Shown: piece after piece, positions 1 through 10,414 of the stretch | Position numbering within the stretch: position 1 is the first letter of the stretch | How the letters are laid out: each line of letters starts with the position of its first letter | Assembly: GCA_029212925.1 (NCBI GenBank) | Contig: JARGOB010000001.1 | Location: forward strand, 62,001 to 126,000 | Length of the DNA: 64,000 bases | From: Coxiellaceae bacterium | Lineage (GTDB): Bacteria; Pseudomonadota; Gammaproteobacteria; Coxiellales; Coxiellaceae | Reading direction: 5' to 3' | Notes under the pieces: model-generated | Database searches by the model: none | Seen by the model: the letters and a program-made list of their open reading frames with translations, nothing else | Told to the model about the DNA's origin: nothing | Made by a program: the position numbers and the translations under genes

Positions 1-3000
1 CAATTGCATCAATTATTTACGGACAGTAAGCCGCAGCCATTGAGTCATATAAGCTTGTTAGCCGGTGGCCGTGATGCTTTGGTACAAGCCAATCAGGATT
101 TGGGTTTGGCGTTGTCGGAGGATGAAGTTGATTACCTATTCGATGCTTATCAAGATTTAGGTCGTGATCCGACTGATGCTGAGTTAATGATGTTTGCACA
201 GGTGAATTCCGAGCATTGTCGTCATAAAATTTTTAATGCGGTGAATATTATTGACGATCAACCGTCTGATCACTCACTGTTCTCCATGATACGTAATACC
301 TATAAGCAACACCCTGATAAGGTGGCGGTGGCGTATAGTGATAATTCAGCTGTGGTAAAGGGCCCAATGGCAAAGCGTTTTTATGCTGATCCGGCCAGTA
401 GTGCTTATCATGAATACGAAGAGTTGGCGCATTATGTATTTAAAGTTGAGACACATAATCACCCGACCGCCATTTCACCGTTTGCTGGCGCAGCGACGGG
501 TTCAGGTGGTGAGATTCGAGATGAAGCAGCGACTGGTCGTGGTGCGCAAGCTAAAGCAGGGTTGTGTGGTTTCTCCGTATCGCATTTACATATTCCGGAC
601 ATGGTACAGCCATGGGAATTTTGCAGTGGTAAGCCGGCGAATACTGCATCGTCTTTACAAATTATGTTGGGAGGGCCGATAGGTGCTGCCGCATTTAATA
701 ATGAATTTGGACGACCGAATTTATGCGGTTATTTTCGCAGTTGCGAAATAGCACTGGCTACAGATTTTGGTGAGGTGATTCGCGGTTACCATAAACCGAT
801 TATGATTGCGGGTGGCTTAGGTCAGATTCGTGATCAACAAGTTAAAAAGCTGCCATTAGAAGCGGAAAGTTGTTTGATTGTTTTGGGTGGCCCTGGCATG
901 CCAATTGGTTTGGGTGGTGGAGCGGCGTCATCGATTAGTTCCGGGGAGAATAAAGCGGATTTGGATTTTGCATCGGTACAACGTGCGAACCCTGAGATGG
1001 AGCGTCGTGCACAAGAGGTGATTAATACCTGTTGGGCGATGGGTGATGATAATCCGATTATTAGTATTCATGATGTGGGTGCGGGCGGCTTGTCGAATGC
1101 GATGCCTGAATTGGTAGAGGCAGATGACTTGGGAGCTTATTTAGATATTCGCAAGATTCCACTGGATGCGCCGGGCATGAGCCCGTTAGAAATCTGGTGT
1201 AATGAATCGCAAGAGCGTTATGTGTTGGCGGTTGATAAGCAACATGTGGAGGCTTTTAAAGCGATATGCCAACGTGAAAGATGCCCGGTAGCGGTGTTAG
1301 GCCATGCAACCATTTCTAAGCAATTACAAGTCGCAGATCCGCTATTAAAACAAGATGCGGTGCATTTGCCGATGGATGTATTATTTGAAAAAATCTTGCC
1401 ATTGGAGCGTAACTTAAAAGCTGAAAACGTCTATAAGCCAAAACCATTTAATTTCGCAGGTGTTGAATTGGGCGATGCCATTAAGCGCGTTTTGCAGTTT
1501 CCTGCGGTGGCAGATAAATCATTTTTGATTACAATTGGTGATCGCAGTGTGACAGGTATGGTGACGCGCGATCAAATGGTGGGACCATGGCAGGTGCCGG
1601 TCAGTGATGTGGCGGTGACAGCGAATAGTTTTGATGGTTTTGGTGGTGAAGCAATGGCGATGGGTGAACGCGCGCCGGTGGCGCTATTGCATCACGCAGC
1701 ATCTGCACGTTTGGCGGTGGGCGAAGCTGTGACCAATATGGCGGCTGCTGCTATTGGTGATATCAGTGATTTGGTATTATCAGCGAACTGGATGGCGGCT
1801 GCAGATTATCCTGGTGAAGGTTTGGGATTATATGAAGCAGTACAAGCGGTGGGCATGGAGTTGTGTCCCGCATTAGGCATTGCTATTCCGGTGGGTAAAG
1901 ATTCTTTATCGATGCGCACTAAGTGGCAGCAAGATGGTCAGACGCGCAGCGTGACTTCGCCGTTGTCGCTAGTGATTAGTGCTAGTGCTTGTGTGACGGA
2001 TGTTCGTAAAACCTTAACGCCACAGCTACGCACAGACCAAGGCGAAACAGAACTATTATTAATCGATTTAGGCAAAGGGTCAAACTGCATAGGCGCTTCA
2101 GTATTAGCGCAGGTGTATGACCAGTTAGGTGATCGTCCGGCGGATGTCGATGATCCGGTGGCATTAAAAACATTCTTTAGTGAAATTCAGCGTTTGAATC
2201 GTGAAGACTCGCTGTTGGCTTACCATGATCGATCAGATGGTGGTGTGTTGGCAACGATTACCGAGATGATGTTTGCTGGGCGTGTCGGTGTGTCGATTGA
2301 ATTCGATGTGGCGAATGATGAATTATTATCAGCGTTGTTCAGTGAGGAGTTGGGTGCTGTTATTCAAGTGCGTCAAAATCAAAGTGCTTCGATACAGCAA
2401 CAATTGCGCGAAGCAGGTTTGCAAGACTGCGTGCATGTGATTGGTTATGTAAATGATCAAGATGAGCTGCATATCAATGCGCGTGGCGAGCGAGTGTATA
2501 AGCAGGCACGAACGACACTGCATCAGTTGTGGTCTGAAACCAGTTATCGATTGCAAAAAATGCGGGATAATCCTGCTTGTGCTGACCAAGAGTATGAGGA
2601 TATTGCGCGAGCAGATCGTAAGGGTATCTGTGCTTCAGTCAACTTTGATGCCAGTGAAGATATTACAGCACCGTATATTAATGTAGGCGCTAAACCTAAG
2701 TGTGCCATCTTGCGTGAACAAGGTGTGAATGGTCATGTGGAAATGGCTTCGGCTTTTCATCAAGCTGGTTTTGAATCTATTGATGTGCATATGAATGATT
2801 TGATTGAAGGTCGTGTGCAATTAGCTGACTTTCATGGCATGGCGGCTTGTGGTGGTTTCTCTTATGGTGATGTGTTGGGTGCTGGCCGTGGTTGGGCGCA
2901 AGGCATATTGCATCATGATAATTTACAGCATCAGTTCAGCGAATATTTCCAGCGTGATAATACCTTCACGTTAGGTGTATGTAATGGTTGTCAGATGTTG

Positions 3001-3450
3001 TCGGAACTCAAGGCGATGATTCCCGGTGCTGAGCATTGGCCATTATTTTTGAAAAACCAATCGCAACAATTTGAAGCACGACTGGTCAGTGTGCAGGTAG
3101 AAGATAGCTCGTCAATATTATTACAAGGTATGCAGGGCAGCTGTTTGCCGGTCGTGGTTGCACATGGTGAAGGTTATGCTGACTTTGCCGGCGATAATGC
3201 AAGCCAAGCACAGGTCGCATTGCGTTACGTTGACGATCAAGCGCAGGTGACTGAGCGTTATCCGTACAATCCGAATGGCAGTGCGCAGGGTGTTACTGGA
3301 CTAACAACAACCGATGGCCGTGTAACGATTATGATGCCGCATCCAGAACGGGTTGTGCGTAAGGTGCAATTGTCATGGTGTCCTGACGACTGGTCTGAAG
3401 ATAGCCCGTGGCTACGCTTATTTAGCAATGCACGCCACTGGCTTGGTTAG
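1..3450 (+). CDS. purL: Phosphoribosylformylglycinamidine synthase (FGAM synthase), 5'-truncated by window edge
   Basis: Large single-chain PurL of the gammaproteobacterial type, which converts FGAR, glutamine and ATP to FGAM in cytosolic de novo purine synthesis. The frame is open from base 1, and 1149 codons are visible against roughly 1295 residues in the E. coli enzyme, so about the first 145 residues lie upstream. Visible parts are the paired AIRS-like ATP-binding domains ([14 protein letters not shown] near the start, [14 protein letters not shown] in the second half) and a C-terminal class I glutamine amidotransferase domain. That domain has the nucleophile motif LGVCNGCQM and a terminal [10 protein letters not shown] segment holding the His/Glu of the triad. 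No frameshift or missing key residue is seen. It ends 90 bp before the next gene, and nothing suggests an operon with it. Confidence 0.97.
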   Translation, partial: QLHQLFTDSKPQPLSHISLLAGGRDALVQANQDLGLALSEDEVDYLFDAYQDLGRDPTDAELMMFAQVNSEHCRHKIFNAVNIIDDQPSDHSLFSMIRNTYKQHPDKVAVAYSDNSAVVKGPMAKRFYADPASSAYHEYEELAHYVFKVETHNHPTAISPFAGAATGSGGEIRDEAATGRGAQAKAGLCGFSVSHLHIPDMVQPWEFCSGKPANTASSLQIMLGGPIGAAAFNNEFGRPNLCGYFRSCEIALATDFGEVIRGYHKPIMIAGGLGQIRDQQVKKLPLEAESCLIVLGGPGMPIGLGGGAASSISSGENKADLDFASVQRANPEMERRAQEVINTCWAMGDDNPIISIHDVGAGGLSNAMPELVEADDLGAYLDIRKIPLDAPGMSPLEIWCNESQERYVLAVDKQHVEAFKAICQRERCPVAVLGHATISKQLQVADPLLKQDAVHLPMDVLFEKILPLERNLKAENVYKPKPFNFAGVELGDAIKRVLQFPAVADKSFLITIGDRSVTGMVTRDQMVGPWQVPVSDVAVTANSFDGFGGEAMAMGERAPVALLHHAASARLAVGEAVTNMAAAAIGDISDLVLSANWMAAADYPGEGLGLYEAVQAVGMELCPALGIAIPVGKDSLSMRTKWQQDGQTRSVTSPLSLVISASACVTDVRKTLTPQLRTDQGETELLLIDLGKGSNCIGASVLAQVYDQLGDRPADVDDPVALKTFFSEIQRLNREDSLLAYHDRSDGGVLATITEMMFAGRVGVSIEFDVANDELLSALFSEELGAVIQVRQNQSASIQQQLREAGLQDCVHVIGYVNDQDELHINARGERVYKQARTTLHQLWSETSYRLQKMRDNPACADQEYEDIARADRKGICASVNFDASEDITAPYINVGAKPKCAILREQGVNGHVEMASAFHQAGFESIDVHMNDLIEGRVQLADFHGMAACGGFSYGDVLGAGRGWAQGILHHDNLQHQFSEYFQRDNTFTLGVCNGCQMLSELKAMIPGAEHWPLFLKNQSQQFEARLVSVQVEDSSSILLQGMQGSCLPVVVAHGEGYADFAGDNASQAQVALRYVDDQAQVTERYPYNPNGSAQGVTGLTTTDGRVTIMMPHPERVVRKVQLSWCPDDWSEDSPWLRLFSNARHWLG

Positions 3451-3540
3451 CCAGTAAAAATAACCTTTAATATCATATCGTTGAATGATTCTTAGCTGGT
3501 CTATACTTAGGGTAATTTAAATAAGAGTTCCAGGTGTCAA

Positions 3541-5829
3541 TTGCGCAATTCTCCAGCCACATTTTTGTCTTTACGCCTGATTCATTGGCTGATTTTACTT
3601 GCATCCGTTGGGTTAACGATATTAGTGTGGTTAATCACCAGTTATCAAACAGATAAGCTTAATCAAGCGAAGTTTAATCGTGAAGCTAATCATGTGATTA
3701 GCTTGATTGAAGAGCGCATGGGTACTTATGTTGATGCGTTGAATAGTGGTGTAGCTTATATCGTGGCTTCAAATAATAAAATAGATCATCGTTCATGGCG
3801 CAAATTTTCAAAGCAGTTGAATATAGAAAAAAAATATAAAGGCATAAATGGTATAGGCGTTATCTACGTAGTGCCCAAAAAAGACAAACAGAATTTTTTA
3901 CGTAAACAACGCGCTGAGGGTAATCCTCTGTCTATTTTTCCGAAGCATGATGAAGGCTTAATGTTACCAATCACCTTTATTGAGCCGTTGGCTGCGAATA
4001 AAAATGCACTTGGTTTAGATGTCGCACATGAAAAAAATCGCTTAGCTGGAGCGCGAGTGGCAAGTAAAACAGCAAAGCCGACAGTGACGGGGCCAATTGT
4101 ATTGGTCCAGGATCAGAAAAAAACCCCTGGTTTTTTATTATATGTCCCCTTATATAAAAACACAGCCGATGCTAAGGGTAAAAGAATACACGGTTATGTA
4201 TACGCACCATTTATTGTTTCTAAGCTAATGGATGGGGTACTATCACAGGAAAAACGATATGTACATCTTCGTATATCAGATGACGGCAATTTGATTTTTA
4301 AAGATGTAAAAGCAGATGAAGTAAATAATGACCGCGGCTATTATTTCAGCAAGTTTGTTAATATGTATAGTCGTGAGTGGAAGGTTGAGGTGTGGCCAAC
4401 TCAAAGATTTCTTCAAACCATGGATACCCAGTTACCGACATATATCTTAATTGCTGGTGGTATTATTGATCTGTCACTCTTGGTATTGTTTTTGGTATTG
4501 GCTCGCTCACACACATCGGCTGTTAATTATGGTGAAAAACTCACGGTAAAATTAAAAAAAATGGCCAATGACGACTACCTCACTTCATTACCGAATCGTA
4601 TGTTTTTTATCAATGCAGTTGAACAGGCTTTTGAGTCAGTTAATCAGAATAATATAGCCGTGCTATATTTGGATTTAGATGATTTTAAGAATATTAACGA
4701 CAGTTTAGGGCATACGTTTGGAGATGAGTTGTTGGTGCAAGTGGCGAAGAGAATGTTAGGGCTTATTTCTTCAATGGATTCTAATAAAGTAACACTGGCG
4801 CGTATTGGCGGTGACGAATTTGCTATTTTACTGTGTGATGACAATGTTGAGCAATTTAGTCAGTATGTTGCAAAATCGATAATACATGTGTTGGATGGCG
4901 CTTTTTTAATACATGCGCATGAGTTGCGCATCAATTGCAGTATTGGTATTGCAACGGCATCATTATTAATAACGCAAAAAATTGATGATAATGAACGCGT
5001 AAAGGCACTGCTGAAGTATGCAGATATTGCGATGTACGATGCTAAAGGTCGAGGTAAAAATCAGTATTCATTGTTTGATGATTATTTATGTGAAAAGAGT
5101 GAGAGGAAATCAAATATAGAATTACAATTGCATAATACCGTTAGTTCGGAACAGATACATATGGTGTATCAACCCATATATAAAAGTGGTTCATTGGAAT
5201 TATTTGCAATTGAGTCTTTAGTTCGTTGGGACAGTCCTGTGCTGGGGGAAATAGGTCCGATGGAATTTATTCCCATCGCTGAAAAAACGGGTTTTATAAA
5301 TAAACTGGGCTGGAAAATATTTGAGCTGGTTTTTCTCGCCATGAGAGAGTGGCAATTGCAAGGTGGCACTTATGCTCAGTGCATGGTTACTATAAATTGT
5401 TCACCTCAGCAGCTGGAAGAGAAGCACTTTATATCGATTTTTGTGTCGATGATGAGAAAATACAGTATCGATCCTAATCGAATTGTATTGGAAATTACAG
5501 AAACAGCATTAATGCATAAGATCGACGAAAAAATACTAATTTTAGAGCAACTGGTGAAGCTGGGTGTCGGTGTAGCCATTGATGATTTTGGTACAGGGTA
5601 TTCGTCTCTGAATTACTTAGAGCAATTACCAGTTAACTATTTAAAAATTGATCAGACGTTTGTTAGTCGTATTCGATCTGACCATAATGATATGATCGAT
5701 AATATTCTAAAAATCAGTTCAGCTTGCCACTTAAAGGTAATCGCAGAGGGGGTCGAAAATGAAATGCAACTGCGTTACCTCACCCAGGCAGGCTGTGACT
5801 ATTTGCAAGGTTTCTATTTCAATAAGTAG
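3541..5829 (+). CDS. Membrane CHASE-GGDEF-EAL cyclic-di-GMP protein
   Basis: A 762-aa inner-membrane protein predicted to make and/or break cyclic di-GMP. In order: TM helix about 13-32; periplasmic CHASE-type sensor to about 300 (contains LDVAHEKNR and VYVPL-like segments); second TM about 300-322; GGDEF domain with an intact GGDEF at 423-427; EAL domain. The EAL signature reads ESL at 558-560, keeping the metal-binding Glu. LEITETALM, DDFGTGYSSL and AEGVEN motifs are intact, so phosphodiesterase activity is plausible. The RxxD inhibitory site expected nine residues before GGDEF is absent (S414/V417), so product inhibition of the cyclase is unlikely. The start is TTG with a weak upstream AG-rich stretch; no in-frame ATG fits better. 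The protein stops a few residues after QGFYFNK, slightly short for the family. It converges with the next gene, with 10 bp between stops. Confidence 0.9.
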   Translation: MRNSPATFLSLRLIHWLILLASVGLTILVWLITSYQTDKLNQAKFNREANHVISLIEERMGTYVDALNSGVAYIVASNNKIDHRSWRKFSKQLNIEKKYKGINGIGVIYVVPKKDKQNFLRKQRAEGNPLSIFPKHDEGLMLPITFIEPLAANKNALGLDVAHEKNRLAGARVASKTAKPTVTGPIVLVQDQKKTPGFLLYVPLYKNTADAKGKRIHGYVYAPFIVSKLMDGVLSQEKRYVHLRISDDGNLIFKDVKADEVNNDRGYYFSKFVNMYSREWKVEVWPTQRFLQTMDTQLPTYILIAGGIIDLSLLVLFLVLARSHTSAVNYGEKLTVKLKKMANDDYLTSLPNRMFFINAVEQAFESVNQNNIAVLYLDLDDFKNINDSLGHTFGDELLVQVAKRMLGLISSMDSNKVTLARIGGDEFAILLCDDNVEQFSQYVAKSIIHVLDGAFLIHAHELRINCSIGIATASLLITQKIDDNERVKALLKYADIAMYDAKGRGKNQYSLFDDYLCEKSERKSNIELQLHNTVSSEQIHMVYQPIYKSGSLELFAIESLVRWDSPVLGEIGPMEFIPIAEKTGFINKLGWKIFELVFLAMREWQLQGGTYAQCMVTINCSPQQLEEKHFISIFVSMMRKYSIDPNRIVLEITETALMHKIDEKILILEQLVKLGVGVAIDDFGTGYSSLNYLEQLPVNYLKIDQTFVSRIRSDHNDMIDNILKISSACHLKVIAEGVENEMQLRYLTQAGCDYLQGFYFNK

Positions 5830-5839
5830 CAATAGTTTG

Positions 5840-8326
5840 TCACGTTACTTTTCCAAACCTTTCCACTTGACTTTCTTCAGCATCAATATTTTCATCTTCC
5901 ATGCTGTCATCAAATGCAGTTGTAGCGGCGCGAGGCTTTTCGCGAAGTTGAGATATATCCATCCAAAAACTGGACGGGTTGTTAGCAACTTTTACTGGTG
6001 CGCTAGCAACTTGTGCTGGCGAGGATGCTTTTGGTGGTTCATCCAGACCATCTAATGCAGCTATCATTTTATCTAAATCTTCTGGCAAGCTGGGAGACCC
6101 TAAAAGAAGGCTAAGTTCACCGCCAAGCTGCACTTCATCAGTTGGGGCTGCTAAAAGTTCAGCTGCAATATCATCATCTTTGCTGTCTTCTCTTGTTCTT
6201 TTTCTTGATATAGGAGTAACAGTTGCTAAGCGCTCAACTTTTGATGGATTAGATAACCAGGGACATTGAGTGGCATATGTAAAACAGAAGTTTAATGCAT
6301 CCGTACCCGCTAACGTTTTCATCAGCGCTTTGTGTTGCATATAATAACGAATAAAGCCACGTTGAATATGTATTGCATCGTTGATATTGCCATTAGCAAT
6401 AATATCTATTCCCTCTTTACCAATAAAGGTTAATCGAATGCGCACCTTGCCAGCTAAAAAATCTGCTTCATTTGTTACATTAAAAGCAGCTACTGAGATT
6501 TCCTGGTAGTCTTTAGTATGAGCGGAGCAAGAAATACCATGAGTGTAGTGTCGAGGATTGCCTGATTTAGTGACAGCGCAATTAAGCTTAATCAGCATTT
6601 TTCTTGTTTTATTAAATTGCTGATTGAAGATTGAGTCAACATCCGGTATTGGTGCTATAGGGATAAGGTTTATCTTTTGTTGTGAACCAGTGCTAGGCAT
6701 TATCGGTTTCAGGACTAACACATCAGGTGCGCTATCGAAATCAATTTGAACTCTGTCCTTACCTTGATTTAGAATAACCTGTAAATTTTTGGCGATAGTA
6801 GCTCTATGTTGTTCTCCCCAGTGCATCACCAGAGCATCTGTCTTTTTAGCGATATTGAGTGACTGTCCAGCTGCTGTTGCGGGCTCCATCGGAAATGCAA
6901 ATAGTTCCTCATCTGCAAGATCCATCTGTAGATTTTGTCCAGAACCTGCAGCGGCTTGTGCTAGTGCTGCTAGCGGAGAAGCAGGTGGGGAAACAGGCGG
7001 TGCAGAGATATCTTCTGGTGCTGCCATCGTGGACATAGGTGGTGCAAAAACACCATCGGGGAATTCGGTATCAAAATCCCAGGGTTCAGCTAGTGCCGGA
7101 TTGCTATCATAGTCCATTTCATGGTCTATTTGTTCAGTAGGCGTTTCTGTAGAAGGCTCAATACGGCGCTTTTTCTTATATTGCTTAGATCGGTGTCCGA
7201 TTATCTGAATTAACTTCCGATCAACTGCTTTTTTTATTAATTTATCAATCAAATCTTTACTCTTCAGCTTGTCCCGCGCTTCAAGTTTTGTTGTTGTATT
7301 TATTTCTTCTTTGTAAAGATTTATTAACGAACGCAGTATATCGTCTAGTCTACGACTATCCGCTTTTGGGTCAGTTATAGGGTCAAGTTTAATTGTTATA
7401 TTTTTTTTAACATCAAGGGGTAATAAAATTGTGATAGCCATAGTATTACGAGCAGTAGCCCTAGTCCTATTGCTGTTGCTGTTAAATTCTTTTATTGCTA
7501 TTGAACCATCTTTCCACCGCGTTGATTTCGGGCAGCTAAAACCTTGCAATGTACGCTTCATGTCGGCCTTACGGGCCGGGATAGCTCCTTTTGAAAAAAA
7601 GTAGGTTATCGGATCCTCCGCAACAACTCCATGGTCCTCACAGTCTTCTTTTGTTAGCTTGTAGTCAGGCCTAAGGCTAAGTATTGTCCGCTTTCCTTCT
7701 TTGATAATGGAGTAATATGTTATTCCCTGTCTTTCGGTAGCGGTATACGTTAAGCCTCCTCGCGGCGAATCTTGAATCATTAGCAAGTTATGCTTTAAAA
7801 TATCTTCCACATTAGGCACAAGACTTTTCCATTTTGCAACATATTTAGGAAACTCTTCCTGTTGCGCTTTAGATAGGCTTAGCTCTTGATCGGTTGGGCT
7901 TGGCTCTTGTGTGAGCGGTTTTGATTGTGGTTTCGCACTTGCGCCTGCACTTGCTATGGCTTGCCGTTTTCTTGGCCTGGCAGTAACTAATGGAGCGGGC
8001 TGAGTGGTAGCTTCAACTGCAGCAAGCTCAGTATCGGGGCAATCTAAAAGGGAGCCGTTTCTAAGTAGGCTGGCTAGAAAAAATCTAGGCTTAGCGTTTG
8101 CCTGTGATTTGTTGATTTTATCAGCGCCAGGATTTAAATACCAAGTTTCTGGACGGTCAGCCACGGTGAACTTTAGTAGCAAGAATCCATTTATATCATT
8201 CTTATATACCGTTAATTCATCTGGGTGAGCCAGTGCATACTGCTGAACAGCTGAGGCGTTATCTTTCGCTTTTTCTGATGTATATGGGTTGGGTATCGCG
8301 GCTTTAGCTCTTTTTCTTCTTGTCAT
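5840..8326 (-). CDS. Large hypothetical protein with nuclear-localisation-like basic clusters (candidate secreted effector)
   Basis: 828 aa; I recognise no family. It has no signal peptide or TM helix. Pro/Ala/Ser-rich low-complexity linkers (about 100-150 and 430-480) separate three more ordered blocks. Basic clusters resembling eukaryotic nuclear localisation signals are conspicuous: RRKRAK at the N-terminus, RPRKRQ near 118, KKKRRIEP at 384-391 and RKRTRED at 708-714. The last 30 residues are rich in Glu/Asp (MEDENIDAEESQVER), like the C-terminal E-block that helps export by Dot/Icm type IV systems of Legionellales. From this I infer, without proof, a translocated protein that may enter a host nucleus. 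The ATG start is followed at once by MTRRKRAK. The gene lies alone between a convergent GGDEF-EAL gene and a co-directional MFS gene. It could instead be a DNA-binding structural protein. Confidence 0.75.
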   Translation of the reverse strand: MTRRKRAKAAIPNPYTSEKAKDNASAVQQYALAHPDELTVYKNDINGFLLLKFTVADRPETWYLNPGADKINKSQANAKPRFFLASLLRNGSLLDCPDTELAAVEATTQPAPLVTARPRKRQAIASAGASAKPQSKPLTQEPSPTDQELSLSKAQQEEFPKYVAKWKSLVPNVEDILKHNLLMIQDSPRGGLTYTATERQGITYYSIIKEGKRTILSLRPDYKLTKEDCEDHGVVAEDPITYFFSKGAIPARKADMKRTLQGFSCPKSTRWKDGSIAIKEFNSNSNRTRATARNTMAITILLPLDVKKNITIKLDPITDPKADSRRLDDILRSLINLYKEEINTTTKLEARDKLKSKDLIDKLIKKAVDRKLIQIIGHRSKQYKKKRRIEPSTETPTEQIDHEMDYDSNPALAEPWDFDTEFPDGVFAPPMSTMAAPEDISAPPVSPPASPLAALAQAAAGSGQNLQMDLADEELFAFPMEPATAAGQSLNIAKKTDALVMHWGEQHRATIAKNLQVILNQGKDRVQIDFDSAPDVLVLKPIMPSTGSQQKINLIPIAPIPDVDSIFNQQFNKTRKMLIKLNCAVTKSGNPRHYTHGISCSAHTKDYQEISVAAFNVTNEADFLAGKVRIRLTFIGKEGIDIIANGNINDAIHIQRGFIRYYMQHKALMKTLAGTDALNFCFTYATQCPWLSNPSKVERLATVTPISRKRTREDSKDDDIAAELLAAPTDEVQLGGELSLLLGSPSLPEDLDKMIAALDGLDEPPKASSPAQVASAPVKVANNPSSFWMDISQLREKPRAATTAFDDSMEDENIDAEESQVERFGKVT

Positions 8327-8418
8327 CAGTTATATTACCTATTGCATCATTTATTATTTGCATATATTTGGTAATAAAGTAATTTAAGGGCTGAAGATTC
8401 ACAATACCCGGGGTGGTA

Positions 8419-9744
8419 TTAATGTGGTCGTTGCTCATTATGCTGATCAATGCGTGAACCTGTGTCTTTGACAAAGTACATCAACCCCCAAGTGATTAAC
8501 ATGGAGACAGGCATGATGGTCATCGCAATGGTGTAGTCATGCATGGAGTAGGTTTCGGCGCCTACTTTGCCCACTGTGTGATGAACAATGTCGAGTAAGA
8601 AGCCGGTAGCCGGTTGGAATATCACGCCACCAATCATGACTAGCGTATTGGTGAAGGCAATCACGGTACCGGTTGAGCGTAATGAAAAGTTTTCTTTCGC
8701 TAGTGCGAATACCAATGGGTGAGCACCCGTAAAAGCACCAACAAAAAAGAACAATACAAAGGTCAGGCCAGTGCCTGGAGTCATGCCCAATGGTGGCAAG
8801 TATACAATTGCAGTAAATAGGATTAGGTTACCGACGACACAGTAGGTGATTGGTTTCCAGCGATTGCGGAATTTATCTGACAGCAAGCCGAAAACTGGAC
8901 CAATAATAATCCAACCAGCAAAGAAGAATGAGATGGCATGATCAGCATTAGTTTCGGACAGGTGATAAACCGATTTCAAAAAGGGTATGCCCCACACATC
9001 ACCAACCACAGAAGATGGCAGGTAATATAAACAACCAACGATACCAATCAACCAAATTTGCTTGCTAGTGGCGATATTTTTTAAGCGATTTAAGATCTTG
9101 CGCGGGTCATAAAGGTTAATATTATGCGCAGGATGGGCGGTTTTTTCTGGGCGATCTTTTAAAACAAATAAGATTAATAAAGCAATTACCACGCCAGATA
9201 CGATTAACCAGGTTTCTGATTCGCGAAAGCCAGCAGATTGATTGATATGTCCCAAAATTTCATCGGTAAAGATACCACCGAGCATGCCTAATGAATCAGC
9301 GATAGTGGTGGCGATACCAAAACGATCGGCCGGCAACCAAATAGATGCGACTTTTAAGGTGGCAACATAAGCAAACGACGCACCAAAACCGATAATCATA
9401 CGACCGATTTGTGCGATCATGATGTTGTCATAATAATGAATCAGACCGATACCAAATAAACACGATAGGCAGGCTAAAAATAAGGTTTTGTAGATGCTAA
9501 TGCGGTCAACGATAATACCGGCAGGTATTTGCATCGCCGTATAAGTGATGTAATAACACGCAGTAAAAAAACCAAACTGTGTGGCGTTAATCTGAAAGGC
9601 GCGGGTAAATTGGGTTTCAATGGTGCTAGGATAAATGCGTAAGATAATATCGTAAAAATAGAATAAACCAGCGATAGACCAAATGATCCATGGAATCATG
9701 CTTGGCTTAATGAACTTTATCTTATGTAAATTAATCTTAAACAT
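8419..9744 (-). CDS. MFS transporter (12 TM)
   Basis: 441-aa major facilitator superfamily permease with about 12 hydrophobic helices. The first begins near residue 16 (WIIWSIAGLFYFYDIILRI), and the loop 2-3 region GIIVDRISIYKT fits the MFS signature after TM2. GRMIIGFGASFAYVATLKV in TM4 is typical of the Legionella/Coxiella MFS group whose members import nutrients, often amino acids; the substrate cannot be read from sequence. It is a clear paralogue of the MFS protein encoded at 53725-55008, sharing the SLGMLGGxF motif and the DVWGIPF/EMWGIPF segment at the start of the second half. A GAGG ribosome binding site lies just before the ATG. It is followed downstream by the effector-like gene, with 92 bp between. 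Confidence 0.93.
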   Translation of the reverse strand: MFKINLHKIKFIKPSMIPWIIWSIAGLFYFYDIILRIYPSTIETQFTRAFQINATQFGFFTACYYITYTAMQIPAGIIVDRISIYKTLFLACLSCLFGIGLIHYYDNIMIAQIGRMIIGFGASFAYVATLKVASIWLPADRFGIATTIADSLGMLGGIFTDEILGHINQSAGFRESETWLIVSGVVIALLILFVLKDRPEKTAHPAHNINLYDPRKILNRLKNIATSKQIWLIGIVGCLYYLPSSVVGDVWGIPFLKSVYHLSETNADHAISFFFAGWIIIGPVFGLLSDKFRNRWKPITYCVVGNLILFTAIVYLPPLGMTPGTGLTFVLFFFVGAFTGAHPLVFALAKENFSLRSTGTVIAFTNTLVMIGGVIFQPATGFLLDIVHHTVGKVGAETYSMHDYTIAMTIMPVSMLITWGLMYFVKDTGSRIDQHNEQRPH

Positions 9745-9878
9745 ACTGCCTCATTCTTTATTGACTGATATAGCTCCCGCACACTCCCTTCAAAAATTCT
9801 CCGTACTTTATGTGTTAGCGCACAAAGCGCTGGCGGAGAATGTCTCATCCCCTGCGTAACTCATGGTAGATCTACGTG

Positions 9879-10184
9879 TTAGCTGTTTTCGCTTTGCTCT
9901 TTCGCTACGATCGAGCCATCAGTGAAAACATAGTCTTTGAGTTCTTTATCAAAGCTGGGATCACGACGACGAATCCACTCCAATACCATGGCAGCGTGTT
10001 CTTTCTCTTCATCGCGATTGTGTTTAAGGATGGCCCGTAGGTCATCGTCTTTGCAGGCATCGACACGTTGGTTATACCAATCGACAGCTTCTAGTTCTTC
10101 CATTAATGAAATGATAGCGCGGTGCATATCACGCGTCTCGTCACTGAGTTCTTCTACTGGTTCATGATAACCTTCGTTAGCCAT
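9879..10184 (-). CDS. Encapsulated-ferritin-like protein (EncFtn family), no shell gene nearby
   Basis: 101-aa two-helix ferritin-like protein strongly resembling Rhodospirillum rubrum EncFtn, which forms a ring-shaped decamer that oxidises Fe(II) inside encapsulin nanocompartments. From memory of that protein, the ferroxidase ligands Glu32, Glu62 and His65 map to E30, E60 and H63 here, and the tryptophan/tyrosine gate maps to W36-Y37. The block MEELEAVDWYNQRVD and the block HNRDEEKEHAAM are nearly the same as in that family. Two things are odd. The C-terminus (after about residue 90, VAKEQSENS) lacks a recognisable encapsulin-targeting peptide of the LTVGSL type, and no encapsulin shell gene lies anywhere in this window. 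A GGGG-type ribosome site precedes the ATG. The gene diverges from the signalling operon at 10415. Confidence 0.88.
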   Translation of the reverse strand: MANEGYHEPVEELSDETRDMHRAIISLMEELEAVDWYNQRVDACKDDDLRAILKHNRDEEKEHAAMVLEWIRRRDPSFDKELKDYVFTDGSIVAKEQSENS

Positions 10185-10414
10185 TGTTGCCCCTTATCAC
10201 TGAAAATGCTTGCTCATTCTAGCGGCTAGGGTGGGGTGGTGCAAGAGCCACAGAGTGGACGTTAAATATACAGCTGCAATAGGTCTTGTTAAGAGAATGC
10301 ATCACCTAGATATATTCATTAATATCAATAAGATACAAAAACAGTAGGTGTGCCTGTATAACATAATGAAAACTGTACTATTCTGGTTAGTGCTTGATTA
10401 CAGTGGAGGAAATA

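Noticed and set aside
5840..8326. SH2-like folds in the 828-aa protein (GFLLLKFT near 47 and LLMIQDSPRGGLTYT near 180)
   Set aside because: There is loose resemblance to the FLVR strand and following hairpin, but the phosphotyrosine-binding Arg is absent in both. Structure prediction would be needed before claiming it.
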